Positions 1 through 8,125 of a DNA stretch of 64,000 nt are shown one piece after another. The stretch lies in the NCBI RefSeq assembly GCF_039523175.1, contig NZ_BAAAEU010000001.1, positions 62,001 through 126,000 on the forward strand. The letters run 5' to 3'. The DNA is from Dokdonella_A soli. GTDB lineage: Bacteria > Pseudomonadota > Gammaproteobacteria > Xanthomonadales > Rhodanobacteraceae. How positions within the stretch are numbered: the first letter of the stretch is position 1; each line of letters begins with the position of its first letter. Made by a program: the position numbers and the translations under genes. Below the pieces are notes generated by a model that saw nothing but the letters and a program-made list of their open reading frames with translations, had not been told where the DNA came from and did not search any database.

Positions 1-438
1 ATCACCGTGGGCCCGTCGCCCGCGACGACCGGCAATTGCATCGCCTCCACCCAGACGCTTGCGAGTACGCACTGGCGGACCGGACCGTACTCGCTCGGAA
101 CGACCGAGAGCGGCTCGTCGGGTTCCGGCCTGTTTTCGGTTGCCGACAGCAGCCCGCACGCGCGCCAGCTGATCGGCGTGCTCAGCGGCGGCGACGCCGC
201 ATGCGCGACCTCGCCGCCGACTTCGCCGAACGCGGGCAATGACTGCTACGGCAAGCTGGCGGTCGCCTGGGACGGCGCCAGTGCCGTGACGCGCCTGCGC
301 GACTGGCTCGACCCCGCGAACACCGGCACGAAAAGCCTTGCAGGCGGTGACCAGCTCGTACCGCCGCCTCTGCCCCGATTGCAGCATTCGACGCACGTCA
401 TCCCGACGATCCTCCTGCAGCAGTCGCGACGGCGCTGA
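1..438 (+). CDS. Trypsin-like serine protease, C-terminal part (left edge partial)
   Basis: The reading frame is open from base 1, so the gene starts outside the window; 145 residues are visible. It resembles the C-terminal half of secreted trypsin-fold proteases of the lysyl endopeptidase type. The active-site serine region reads ESGSSGSGLF, with the likely nucleophile at residue 40 of the fragment, followed by a strand and a Gly-Gly stretch (LIGVLSGGDAAC) and NDCYGKLAVAWDG, which match the usual order after the catalytic serine. The Cys residues probably form disulfides, consistent with export. The last roughly 40 residues look like a linker or degraded tail. The stop overlaps the next ATG by one base (TGATG), so it may be cotranscribed with the TatD gene. 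Histidine and aspartate of the triad lie outside the window. Substrate specificity cannot be read from this fragment. Confidence 0.75.
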   Translation: MTVGPSPATTGNCIASTQTLASTHWRTGPYSLGTTESGSSGSGLFSVADSSPHARQLIGVLSGGDAACATSPPTSPNAGNDCYGKLAVAWDGASAVTRLRDWLDPANTGTKSLAGGDQLVPPPLPRLQHSTHVIPTILLQQSRRR

Positions 439-1217
439 TGCTGATCGACTCGCACTGCCATCTTGACGCCGCCGAATTCGACGCGGATCGTGCCGAGGTG
501 ATCGCGCGCGCCGAAGCCGCCGGCGTCAGCGCGCAGATCGTCCCCGCGATCGCGTTGTCGGGTTTCGCGAAACTGCGCGACTTGTGCGCCTCGAACACCA
601 GCCTGCATCCGGCGTATGGATTGCACCCGATGTATCTCGCCGAACACCGGCCCGAGCACCTGCGTGCGCTGGGTGAGTGGCTCGAGCGCGAGCGGCCGGT
701 CGCGGTGGGTGAATGCGGGCTGGACTTCTTCGTCGAGGGTCTCGACCACGACGCGCAGCGCATGTACTTCACGCGCCAGCTCGAACTCGCACGTGATTTC
801 GACCTACCGGTGATCCTGCACGCGCGCCACGCGCTCGACGACGTGATGGCGGCGATCCGCCGCGTCGGTGCATTGCGTGGCGTCGTACACAGCTTTTCCG
901 GCAGCGAAGAGCAGGCGCGCCAGTTGTGGAAGCTCGGATTCTGCATCGGCCTGGGCGGGCCGCTCACCTACGATCGGGCCAAACGCCTGCGTGCGATCGT
1001 GGCACGCATGCCCATCGAATATCTTCTGCTCGAGACCGACGCACCGGATCAGCCGCTCGCCGGCCATCGCGGCGAACGCAACGAGCCGGCACGGCTGGCC
1101 GAGGTGCTGGCAACCGTCGCCGAGCTGCGCGGTGAGGAAACCGCCGCCGTGGCGCTCGCGACCTCGCGGAACTGCGAAAGGTTGTTCCGATTGCCGCGCG
1201 CCGTCTCCGTCAACTGA
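438..1217 (+). CDS. TatD family metal-dependent hydrolase (DNase)
   Basis: A 259-residue TIM-barrel metallohydrolase of the TatD family, whose members are 3'-5' exonucleases or phosphoesterases acting in DNA repair or clearance. Visible metal-binding motifs in order: DSHCHLD with His6 and His8, VGECGLDFF with Glu92, ILHARHALDD, HSFSGSEEQ and LLLETDAPD near residue 205. Length matches the family. The start ATG overlaps the preceding stop codon, which supports this start and suggests translational coupling to the protease gene, although the two proteins have no obvious functional link. Bacterial genomes carry several TatD paralogues (TatD, YcfH and YjjV types) and the subtype cannot be settled from motifs alone. 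Confidence 0.93.
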   Translation: MLIDSHCHLDAAEFDADRAEVIARAEAAGVSAQIVPAIALSGFAKLRDLCASNTSLHPAYGLHPMYLAEHRPEHLRALGEWLERERPVAVGECGLDFFVEGLDHDAQRMYFTRQLELARDFDLPVILHARHALDDVMAAIRRVGALRGVVHSFSGSEEQARQLWKLGFCIGLGGPLTYDRAKRLRAIVARMPIEYLLLETDAPDQPLAGHRGERNEPARLAEVLATVAELRGEETAAVALATSRNCERLFRLPRAVSVN

Positions 1218-1271
1218 TGCCGGCGAATCAAGTGGTTCGCAGGCGAAATTCCGGCCTGCCGAGGACCAGGA

Positions 1272-2069
1272 TCAACTGCCCGCGGCGACGCCGGAAAGCA
1301 GCTTCGACAACGCGCGCGACACCGCCGCGAACGCGAAGGCGGCGGTCACATGGGTCGCAGCGCCGAGGCCCGTGCCGCAGTCGAGTTTCAGCGCCTCGCC
1401 GTGCCCAGGCCGCGTGCCACAGACGCTGCCGTCGGCCTGCGGATAGCGCACGTTCTCGCGCGAATAGACCGCCTGTACACCGAAATAGCGTTTCGGCCCG
1501 CGCGGGAAGTTGAATTCCTCGCGCAACTTCTTGCGCACCAGCGCGAGCATCGCGTCGTGTTCGGTCTTCGACAGGTCGCGCACCGCGATCAGGGTCGGAT
1601 CGGTCCGTCCGCCGGCCGAACCGCAGGTGATCAGCGACAGCTTGCGACGCCGGCACCAGGCGATCGTCTCGACCTTGACGCGGAACGCGTCGCAGGCGTC
1701 GATGACGAGGTCGTAGCCGCGATCGAGCAGGCCCACGAGATTGGAAGGCGTCACGAATTCCTCGACCGCATCGACCTCGATGCGCGGATTGATCGCACGC
1801 AGGCGCGCCGCCATCGCGGCGACCTTGGGCTTGCCGAACTCGCCGTCGAGCGCGTGCAACTGGCGGTTCGTGTTGCTGATGCAGATTTCGTCGGCATCGA
1901 TCAGCGTCAGTCGACCCAGGCCGCTGCGCGCCAGCGCCTCGACCGCCCACGAGCCGACACCGCCGATGCCGACCACGCAGACATGCGCGCGCGCCAGGCG
2001 CGCGACGCTGCCGGTGCCATACAGGCGGTCGATGCCGCGGAAACGTTCGTCGATCAGTGACTGTTCCAT
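1272..2069 (-). CDS. tcdA: tRNA threonylcarbamoyladenosine dehydratase
   Basis: An E1/ThiF-like ATP-dependent enzyme that cyclises t6A37 of ANN-decoding tRNAs to ct6A. The 265-residue protein begins MEQSLIDERFRGIDRLYG, the conserved family N-terminus, followed by the nucleotide-binding loop GIGGVGSWAVEALARSG, the Asp-rich LIDADEICISNTNRQ segment and DACDAFRVKVETIAWC. The C-terminus has the typical LDCGTGLGAATHVTAAFAF helix. An in-frame ATG at 2147 would add 26 unrelated residues and overlap the divergent cytochrome gene, so the ATG at 2069 is preferred. It is convergent with the TatD gene and separated from it by about 50 bases. Family assignment is firm. Confidence 0.93.
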   Translation of the reverse strand: MEQSLIDERFRGIDRLYGTGSVARLARAHVCVVGIGGVGSWAVEALARSGLGRLTLIDADEICISNTNRQLHALDGEFGKPKVAAMAARLRAINPRIEVDAVEEFVTPSNLVGLLDRGYDLVIDACDAFRVKVETIAWCRRRKLSLITCGSAGGRTDPTLIAVRDLSKTEHDAMLALVRKKLREEFNFPRGPKRYFGVQAVYSRENVRYPQADGSVCGTRPGHGEALKLDCGTGLGAATHVTAAFAFAAVSRALSKLLSGVAAGS

Positions 2070-2113
2070 GAGGGCGCGCAGGGTACCTTGTTTTGGCACT
2101 TCTGCGTCCGCAC

Positions 2114-2119
2114 TAGAAT
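2114..2119 (+). promoter_or_regulatory. Candidate -10 element (TAGAAT) for the cytochrome-like gene
   Basis: TAGAAT lies 26 bases upstream of the ATG at 2146. A poor -35 candidate, TTTTGG at 2091-2096, sits 17 bases further upstream. The geometry predicts a leader of about 20 bases. Supported by position and match to the sigma-70 -10 consensus only. Confidence 0.4.
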
Positions 2120-2145
2120 TGCCGATCCCCGATTGAAATACTGCC

Positions 2146-2538
2146 ATGCGCTACCTCGTCTGCCTGATCGTCGGCCTTGCCATCGGCGCCATCGTCGCGA
2201 GCATGACCGTCAATGCGTTCGCGCGCCGCGACGCCTGGCCGCGCGGGCTGATGAACGTGATGCAGCACGAACTCGTCGACGCACGCGCGGCGGCGCGCAG
2301 CGGCCAATGCGCAGCGCCGGCAACGCGCAACTCGGCGGCGCACCTGCAGTTGATCGCGGACGATCTCGAACGCGCCCTGCTCGCGCCGGGCACGAAGGAT
2401 CGGGTACTCAGCCAGTATGCGAGTGACTTCCGCGCAGCCGTCGCCCAATGGGACAGCAGCGCCGATTGCGCGCGTCAGACCGCGGCACTGACTACCGTCG
2501 CGAACGCCTGTGATGCGTGTCATCGCGACTACCGCTAG
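2146..2538 (+). CDS. Small exported c-type cytochrome (c556/c'-like)
   Basis: A 130-residue protein with an N-terminal hydrophobic segment (residues 3-22, LVCLIVGLAIGAIVASMTV) that is a signal peptide or membrane anchor, then a helical, charged body and a C-terminal heme-attachment motif CDACHRDYR near residues 121-129. A C-terminal CxxCH after a four-helix domain is the arrangement of cytochromes c' and c556. The sixth heme ligand of c556 is normally a Met near the N-terminus of the mature protein; MNVM just after the anchor could supply it. Two additional Cys residues (GQC and DCAR) could form a disulfide. No redox partner is encoded nearby, so the role is unknown. It is divergent from tcdA. 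Confidence 0.7.
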   Translation: MRYLVCLIVGLAIGAIVASMTVNAFARRDAWPRGLMNVMQHELVDARAAARSGQCAAPATRNSAAHLQLIADDLERALLAPGTKDRVLSQYASDFRAAVAQWDSSADCARQTAALTTVANACDACHRDYR

Positions 2539-2581
2539 TTCTCCTAACTCGCGAGCGGGCATTGCAGCCAATTATAAAACT

Positions 2582-2592
2582 CGATAGTATCG
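2582..2592. promoter_or_regulatory. Palindrome CGATAGTATCG, candidate operator of the efflux operon
   Basis: A perfect odd-centred palindrome with 5-bp arms lies 145 bases upstream of the first efflux gene and directly after an AT-rich TATAAA (2573-2578). It is the most conspicuous sequence in the 198-base gap before the operon. Arms of this type are bound by TetR- or PadR-type repressors, but no regulator gene is adjacent, so its function is inference. Confidence 0.3.
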
Positions 2593-2736
2593 TTATTCCG
2601 ATCTCCTCGTGACAAAAGAGATGACTGAGGCAGGCGTTTCGCGCGCAACATCGCGCCTGCAGCGGTTCACGGCACGGTTCATCACACGCGACGTGCGGAC
2701 CGACTGTCCACCCCGATCCCCCGCACCAGTGCCCCG

Positions 2737-4230
2737 ATGACCGCATCCGCTGCTCGTCCGCTCGTTGCCCTTGCCACCGCGCTCGCGATCGCGAGCTGTT
2801 CGATTCCCCCGAAACCGGATCTGCCAGACCTGCGCAACGAGGCGCCGCTGGCTGGCGTGGCCGCGCCGCAGGGCGGCGCCTGGCCGGACTCCGAATGGTG
2901 GAGACGTTACGCCGACGACCAACTCGATGGACTCGAACAGAAGGCGCTCGCGAGCGCGCCGTCACTCGACGAGGCGCGCAAGCGCTTTGGCACCGCGCTG
3001 AGTTCGGTCGAGATCGCACGCGCGGCCGGCGGTGCCTCGTTCCAGGCGAATGCGCAGGCGCAGCGTCAGCGCCTCAGTGAGCACGGACTGATTCCGCCGG
3101 AGTTCCTCGGCTTCACCTGGTACAACCAGGGCGACCTCAGCCTGCAGTTCCAGTACGACTTCGATTTCTGGGGCAAGACCCGGGCGGCGGTTGCCGCCTC
3201 GGTCGACGAGGCTCATGCGGCCGAGGCCGAACGCAGCGCCGCCGCCCTGCTGCTGACCACCGCGGTAGCGGATACCTACTTCGGCTGGCAGGCCGATCAG
3301 GTGCGGCTCGCGCTGGCGAAGGACACGGTTACCGCACTGGAACGCACTCGCGAGCTCGCGGCGAAACGCGTCGCACGCGGCATCGATGCGCCCGACACGG
3401 TGCACCAGGCCGACGCACAGATCGCAGCTGCGCGGGAACTCGAGGCCGGCTATGCGGGTTCCGCGCCGATCCGGCTCGCGGCGCTCGCGGCGCTGCTCGG
3501 TGTCGCACCGGCGGAACTGCCCGCGCTCGCCGCAAAGCCGCTGCCAATGGCCGAGGCCGCGTTGCCCAATGATGTCGGCATCGACCTGCTCGCGCGCCGC
3601 CCCGATATCGCGGCCAGCCGCTGGCGCGTCGAGGCAGCGCTGCAGCGCGTGAACCAGGCGCGCGCCGAGTTCTATCCGGACATCAGCCTCGGCGCGATGG
3701 TCGGGCTGTCCTCGATCGACCTCGACAAGCTGCTCACCGGCGGCAGCCGCGTTGCCGGCATCGGACCGGCGCTGCATCTGCCCGTGTTCGGGCAAGGCCG
3801 GTTGCGCGCGGCGTATGGAGTCACGCAGGCACAGCTCCAGGCCGCTGCCGCGCAGTACGACGCCGCCGTGGTCGATGCCGCGCGCGATGTCGCCACGCAG
3901 GCCCTGAACCTGCAGCAGATCGACGCGCGCCGCGGCCAGCGCATGCAGCAGGTCGATGCAACGCGTGCGCTCGAGGACACCGCTGCCGCCCGCGTGCGCC
4001 GCGGCGTCACCGACGATCGCAGCCTGCTCGGAGCCAAGGCGCAGGTGCTGCAGCAGCGCGACGCGGTCGCGACGCTGGATGCGCAGGCGATTTCCGCGCA
4101 GATCGCGCTGACCAAGGCGCTCGGCGGCGGCTATCGCATGCAACGCGCGACCGCTCCCGATGCTGCGGGCGGCGACACAACCGAATCCCCGAAACCCCCG
4201 ATCAACGCCGAACGAGCCGACTCCCGATGA
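2737..4230 (+). CDS. Efflux outer membrane lipoprotein, NodT/OprM family
   Basis: A 497-residue outer membrane channel of the TolC superfamily that lets drugs leave the cell from an inner-membrane pump. The N-terminus carries a lipoprotein signal ending in AIASC with Cys22 as the lipidation site. The body shows the two OEP repeats: PDSEWWRRYADDQLDGL and QFQYDFDFWGKTRAAVAAS in the first, LLARRPDIAASRWRVEAALQRVNQARAEFYPDI in the second (shown here by its start LLARRPDIAAS). It is the first gene of a three-gene operon: its stop overlaps the adaptor ATG (ATGA). The last 30 residues are a non-conserved hydrophilic tail. Typical length for the family. Confidence 0.93.
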   Translation: MTASAARPLVALATALAIASCSIPPKPDLPDLRNEAPLAGVAAPQGGAWPDSEWWRRYADDQLDGLEQKALASAPSLDEARKRFGTALSSVEIARAAGGASFQANAQAQRQRLSEHGLIPPEFLGFTWYNQGDLSLQFQYDFDFWGKTRAAVAASVDEAHAAEAERSAAALLLTTAVADTYFGWQADQVRLALAKDTVTALERTRELAAKRVARGIDAPDTVHQADAQIAAARELEAGYAGSAPIRLAALAALLGVAPAELPALAAKPLPMAEAALPNDVGIDLLARRPDIAASRWRVEAALQRVNQARAEFYPDISLGAMVGLSSIDLDKLLTGGSRVAGIGPALHLPVFGQGRLRAAYGVTQAQLQAAAAQYDAAVVDAARDVATQALNLQQIDARRGQRMQQVDATRALEDTAAARVRRGVTDDRSLLGAKAQVLQQRDAVATLDAQAISAQIALTKALGGGYRMQRATAPDAAGGDTTESPKPPINAERADSR

Positions 4231-5408
4231 GCGATTCCCCTGCACTCACCGCCGAACAACCGAACGGCAATGGCAACGGAAAGCGCCGCGCGATCCTTCT
4301 CGCGATCGCCGCGGTCTTCGTGCTGGCCGGCATCGGCTGGTATCTGCTCTGGCTGTTCGTATTCTCGCTGCGCGAGACGACTGACGACGCCTACGTCGCC
4401 GGCAACCAGGTCACGATCTCCGCGCAGGTGGCGGGCACCGTGATCGCCGTGCTCGCTGACGACACCCAGCGCGTCGATGCAGGTCAGGTGCTGGTCAAGC
4501 TCGATCCGACCGACGCCGAAGTGAATCTCGCCAAGGCCAGGAGCGCGCTCGCCAACGCGGTACGCCAGGTGCGCCAGCAGACCGAGATGGCTTCGCAGTA
4601 CGACGCCGGCATCACCGCACGCAAGCTCGACCTCGCGCGCGCCGAAGCCGATCTCACGCGCCGCCAGCCGCTGCTCGCCGACAAGGCGATCGCCCCGGAG
4701 GAAGTCGCGCATGCACGCGAGGCTGTCGACACCGCGAAGGCTGCGCTCGACGTCGCGACGCGCCAGGCGGCGGCCTCGCATGCGCTGGTCGATGGGACGG
4801 ATATCGCGCGGAACGCGTCGGTGATGCAGGCCAAGGCCGCATTCCGCGAAGCCTGGATCAATGCCGAGCGCAATGCGATCGTCGCGCCGATCGGCGGCTA
4901 CGTTGCGCAGCGCAGCGTGCAGGTCGGTTCGCGCGTGCAGCCGGGTCAGCCTTTGCTCACCGTGATCCCGCTGCACGACCTCTGGGTCGACGCGAACTTC
5001 AAGGAAAGCCAGCTCGCACATATCCGCATCGGCCAGCCCGCGAAGGTCGAGAGCGATCTGTACGGCGGCCGCGTCGAATACGAAGGCAAGGTGGTCGGAC
5101 TCGGCGCCGGCACCGGTTCCGCGTTTGCGCTGCTGCCGCCGCAGAACGCGTCCGGCAACTGGATCAAGGTCGTGCAGCGTGTCGCGGTGCGCATCTCGCT
5201 CGATCCGGCACAACTCGACAAGCATCCGTTGCGCGTGGGTCTGTCGACCGCGGTCGCGGTCGACACGCACGACCGCTCGGGCCGGATGCTCGCCAGCGCG
5301 CCGGCAAACATGGCCGTCGCGCAGACCGGCGTCTACGAACGCGACTTCGCCAAGGCCGAGGCCGAAGCGGACGCGATCGTCGCCGCGAACCTCCCCGGCG
5401 CGCGCTGA
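4227..5408 (+). CDS. Membrane fusion protein, EmrA/HlyD family
   Basis: A 393-residue periplasmic adaptor connecting the MFS pump to the outer membrane channel. One N-terminal membrane helix spans about residues 22-47 after a short cytosolic tail. The barrel-sandwich domain starts at TTDDAYVAGNQVTISAQVAG, the EmrA signature, followed by a long alpha-helical hairpin (residues 90-200) and the second half NAIVAPIGGYVAQRSVQVGS. A beta-barrel domain with PLHDLWVDANFKESQLAHI completes it. The ATG overlaps the upstream stop by four bases, a clear sign of translational coupling. The MFS gene follows 12 bases downstream. Substrates are probably hydrophobic drugs or weak acids by analogy to EmrAB. Confidence 0.94.
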   Translation: MSDSPALTAEQPNGNGNGKRRAILLAIAAVFVLAGIGWYLLWLFVFSLRETTDDAYVAGNQVTISAQVAGTVIAVLADDTQRVDAGQVLVKLDPTDAEVNLAKARSALANAVRQVRQQTEMASQYDAGITARKLDLARAEADLTRRQPLLADKAIAPEEVAHAREAVDTAKAALDVATRQAAASHALVDGTDIARNASVMQAKAAFREAWINAERNAIVAPIGGYVAQRSVQVGSRVQPGQPLLTVIPLHDLWVDANFKESQLAHIRIGQPAKVESDLYGGRVEYEGKVVGLGAGTGSAFALLPPQNASGNWIKVVQRVAVRISLDPAQLDKHPLRVGLSTAVAVDTHDRSGRMLASAPANMAVAQTGVYERDFAKAEAEADAIVAANLPGAR

Positions 5409-5420
5409 GGCAAGACACCG

Positions 5421-6974
5421 ATGGCCGCCGTTCCGAACGAGCGCCCTGCCCTGCCGCCGCTGCACGGCACGCCGCTGGCGCTGCTGACCGTCGCGATCGC
5501 GTTCGCGACGTTCATGGAAGTACTCGACATCACGATCGTCAACGTGTCGGTGCCGCATATCGCCGGCAGTCTCGGCGTGAGTCCGCAGGAAGGCACCTGG
5601 GCGATCAGCTCGTATTCGCTGGCCAGCGCGATCATGCAGCCGCTGTCCGGCTGGATCGGCAAGCAATTCGGGGAGGTTCGCGCGTTCTGCGTGTCGGCGA
5701 TCCTGTTCGTACTGATGTCGATGCTGTGCGGCGTCGCGACGAGCATGCCGATGCTGGTCGTCGGGCGCCTGCTGCAGGGCGCCGGCTCGGGGCCGATGGT
5801 CGCGTTGTCGCTCAGCCTGCTGCTCAACAACTATCCGAACGAGAAGAAGGGGCTCGCGCTCGCGCTGTGGGCAATGACCGTCGTGGTCGCGCCGATCTTC
5901 GGGCCGATCCTCGGCGGCTGGATCACCGACAATTATTCCTGGCCGTGGATCTTCTACATCAACGTGCCGGTCGGCGTGCTCGCGGTGATCATCACCTGGG
6001 TTCTGCTGCGTCACCGCGAGTCGAAGATCATCAAGGCACCGATCGACACGATCGGCCTCGTGCTGCTCGTCGTCGGGGTCGGCTGCCTGCAATTCATGCT
6101 CGACAACGGCAATGACAAGGACTGGTTCTCGTCGCCCTTGATCGTGACCCTGGGGATTGTCGCGCTCGTGTGCCTGACGTTCCTGATCGCCTGGGAATTG
6201 ACCGACAAGCATCCGATCATCGATCTGCACCTGTTCGCCAAGCGCAATTTCACGATCGGTGTCGCCGCGATGTCGCTCGGCTACTTCGCGTTCTTCGCCA
6301 TCAACATCGTGTTCCCGCTCTGGCTGCAAACCGTGGTCGGCTACACCGCGACGTGGGCGGGACTCGCGGCTGCGCCCGTCGGCATACTCGCGTTCCTGAT
6401 GTCGCCGATCGTCGGCCGCAACCTGCAGCGACTGGAACTGCGCTCGGTGGTCACATTCGCGTTCCTCGTGTTCGCGTTCACCTCCTACTGGTTCGCGAGT
6501 TTCCCGATAGATACGTCATTTGGGCAGTTCGTGCTGCCGCGCTTCATCATGGGCATCGGCATCCCGTGCTTCTTCATTCCGTTGAACCAGGTGATCCTGT
6601 CCGGTTTGCAGCCGCACCAGCTGGCGTCTGCATCTGGCCTGTCGAATTTCTTCCGCACGATCGCCGCGAGCATTTCGACCGCGGTGAACGTGACGCTTTG
6701 GCAGCATCGCAGCGATTACCACCACGCGGTGCTCGCCGAGCACCTCAGCAGCACGAGCGCGGCCACGACCAGCTACGTCAACGGCCTGAGTGCTCTGGGC
6801 GGTCCGCTGCAACGTGCCTGGACGGGCGTCGAAATGCTGGTCAATCAGCAGGCACTGACCCTCGCGGTCAACGACGTGTTCCTGCTTTGCACATTCATGT
6901 TCCTGGCCATGATCCCGGTGGTCTGGTTCGCGAAGCCGCCATTCGGAAATGTCGCGGCCGGAGCGAGTCACTGA
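5421..6974 (+). CDS. Drug:proton antiporter, DHA2 family MFS (EmrB type)
   Basis: A 517-residue polytopic transporter with 14 predicted membrane helices. Family motifs are visible: MEVLDITIVNVSVPHIAGSL in helix 1 (the DHA2 acidic residue motif), SYSLASAIMQPLSGWIGKQFG in the loop 2-3 region, and a helix 5 antiporter-type motif around VVVAPIFGPILGGWITDNYSW. It is the third gene of the operon and completes the tripartite pump with the EmrA-type adaptor and the NodT-type channel. A complete EmrAB-TolC arrangement in one operon is common in proteobacteria. Nothing in the sequence points to a specific drug, and the operon has no attached regulator gene. Confidence 0.95.
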   Translation: MAAVPNERPALPPLHGTPLALLTVAIAFATFMEVLDITIVNVSVPHIAGSLGVSPQEGTWAISSYSLASAIMQPLSGWIGKQFGEVRAFCVSAILFVLMSMLCGVATSMPMLVVGRLLQGAGSGPMVALSLSLLLNNYPNEKKGLALALWAMTVVVAPIFGPILGGWITDNYSWPWIFYINVPVGVLAVIITWVLLRHRESKIIKAPIDTIGLVLLVVGVGCLQFMLDNGNDKDWFSSPLIVTLGIVALVCLTFLIAWELTDKHPIIDLHLFAKRNFTIGVAAMSLGYFAFFAINIVFPLWLQTVVGYTATWAGLAAAPVGILAFLMSPIVGRNLQRLELRSVVTFAFLVFAFTSYWFASFPIDTSFGQFVLPRFIMGIGIPCFFIPLNQVILSGLQPHQLASASGLSNFFRTIAASISTAVNVTLWQHRSDYHHAVLAEHLSSTSAATTSYVNGLSALGGPLQRAWTGVEMLVNQQALTLAVNDVFLLCTFMFLAMIPVVWFAKPPFGNVAAGASH

Positions 6975-7011
6975 ACATCGAGCGCGGTCGGTTTTGCGTC
7001 CTCCGGCAGCA

Positions 7012-7908
7012 TCACCTGGAGCCGGCGGATGCACGGCATTGCGCCAGCCGGTCGGGATCCACGGCGGACGGTTTGTCCAGTGCATCGAGCGCGTGACTCA
7101 ACGCCGCGGGATCGGCGATCTCGTGTCCGCGCCGTGGCATCACCTCGCTCTCCAGATCGAACACGCACCGGGTACGCATGGAGCGCTGGCTGACCAGATC
7201 CGCGTGGCGATTGAATTCGTCGCGTTCGCCGGTCAGGTAAACCAGCCGCGTGGATTCCTGGAACCGGCGGAACAGGTCGGCGGGCGGCAAAGGCACCTGC
7301 TCATCGCCGATGGGGTCGCTGCCGGCGTTCAGCAGCGCGCCGCGGAATACATCCGGATAGGCCAGCGCGATGCGCAGGGCGACGCGCGAGCCGCCTGACA
7401 GGCCGCCGACATAGATGCGCCCGGGGTCGAGCGGATAGCGCCGGCGAATGTTCTCGTAGGCCAGCAGCGCGAGCGGCACGCGTCGATCGAACACGTTGGC
7501 GTCGTTGCCCGAATTCGCGGCACTGACATAGATCAGGTGATGCCGATCCAACGCCGGCGACCAGCTATCGGGCAGCTTCGCCTGCGGCCACGGCGGCACG
7601 AAAACCAGGAGGCCATAGCCCGTTTCAGGAGGCGCGCCTTCTGGGACATGGACGACGAACGTTTCCTGCGCCAGATCGATCGGCTGTTCGCGCAACGCAT
7701 GGCCCTTCGCGGCCAGATAGGCCTGCGCGCGCTGCAACGCCAGCGGCGTCAACATGCGACGCGCGATTTCAGCACTGCGCGACAGCGGCGAGTAGTCGGT
7801 AAAGGTTACATTCTGCAGAAGCCCCGTCGCCGCAGGCTGGGCAGTCCATCCGTTGCCTGCCGCCGCGCAACTGCCGACAGCGACGAACGTGATAGAGCTG
7901 CGCGCCAC
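7012..7908 (-). CDS. Exported alpha/beta hydrolase (esterase/PHB depolymerase-like)
   Basis: A 298-residue alpha/beta-hydrolase-fold protein. The nucleophile elbow is GLSGGS with Ser171 in the pattern GxSxG, preceded by RIYVGGL, the usual strand 5. An acidic residue in YLTGERDEFNR and a His in MPRRGHEIAD are candidates for the rest of the triad. The N-terminus is weakly hydrophobic with AAAG near residue 15-18, possibly a signal peptide. The start is uncertain: the first available start codon in frame is GTG at 7908, with no clear ribosome binding site. It is the downstream neighbour of the BNR protein on the same strand, but a 217-base gap separates them. Related secreted esterases act on esters or polyester; the substrate is unknown. 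Confidence 0.75.
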   Translation of the reverse strand: MARSSITFVAVGSCAAAGNGWTAQPAATGLLQNVTFTDYSPLSRSAEIARRMLTPLALQRAQAYLAAKGHALREQPIDLAQETFVVHVPEGAPPETGYGLLVFVPPWPQAKLPDSWSPALDRHHLIYVSAANSGNDANVFDRRVPLALLAYENIRRRYPLDPGRIYVGGLSGGSRVALRIALAYPDVFRGALLNAGSDPIGDEQVPLPPADLFRRFQESTRLVYLTGERDEFNRHADLVSQRSMRTRCVFDLESEVMPRRGHEIADPAALSHALDALDKPSAVDPDRLAQCRASAGSR

Positions 7909-7953
7909 CAGCAGCGGACCCTCATCATGGCGCGTGCGCCGACACGTCAGACC

Positions 7954-8120
7954 TCACTGCGACAGGACGATCTCACATCGCTGGCACGTATATCCCGCGG
8001 GCGGGCAATGGAACGACCGGCGAGCTCGGGGGTCCACTCCCGCGTCGCAGGCGTCCTGCGCTGCGACGCACCGCACTTCGCGCTCCGGATTGCACCGGAA
8101 CGCGAAGTGATCCAGCGACT
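7954..8120 (-). other. Cys-rich reading frame in the gap before the esterase, no clear start codon
   Basis: Between the BNR gene and the esterase the minus strand has a frame of about 55 codons ending in TGA at 7954. It contains six cysteines (FRCNPEREVRC, DACDAG, FHCPPAGYTCQRC), a density unlike ordinary non-coding sequence here. There is no ATG; the only in-frame start-type codons are internal GTGs. It could be a small Cys-rich protein, a displaced gene tail or chance. I do not recognise it. Confidence 0.25.
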
Positions 8121-8125
8121 GCGCT

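Noticed and set aside
4131..6329. Minus-strand open frame of 732 codons opposite the efflux operon
   Set aside because: Antisense to EmrA/EmrB-type genes with clear motifs; no domain in the frame.
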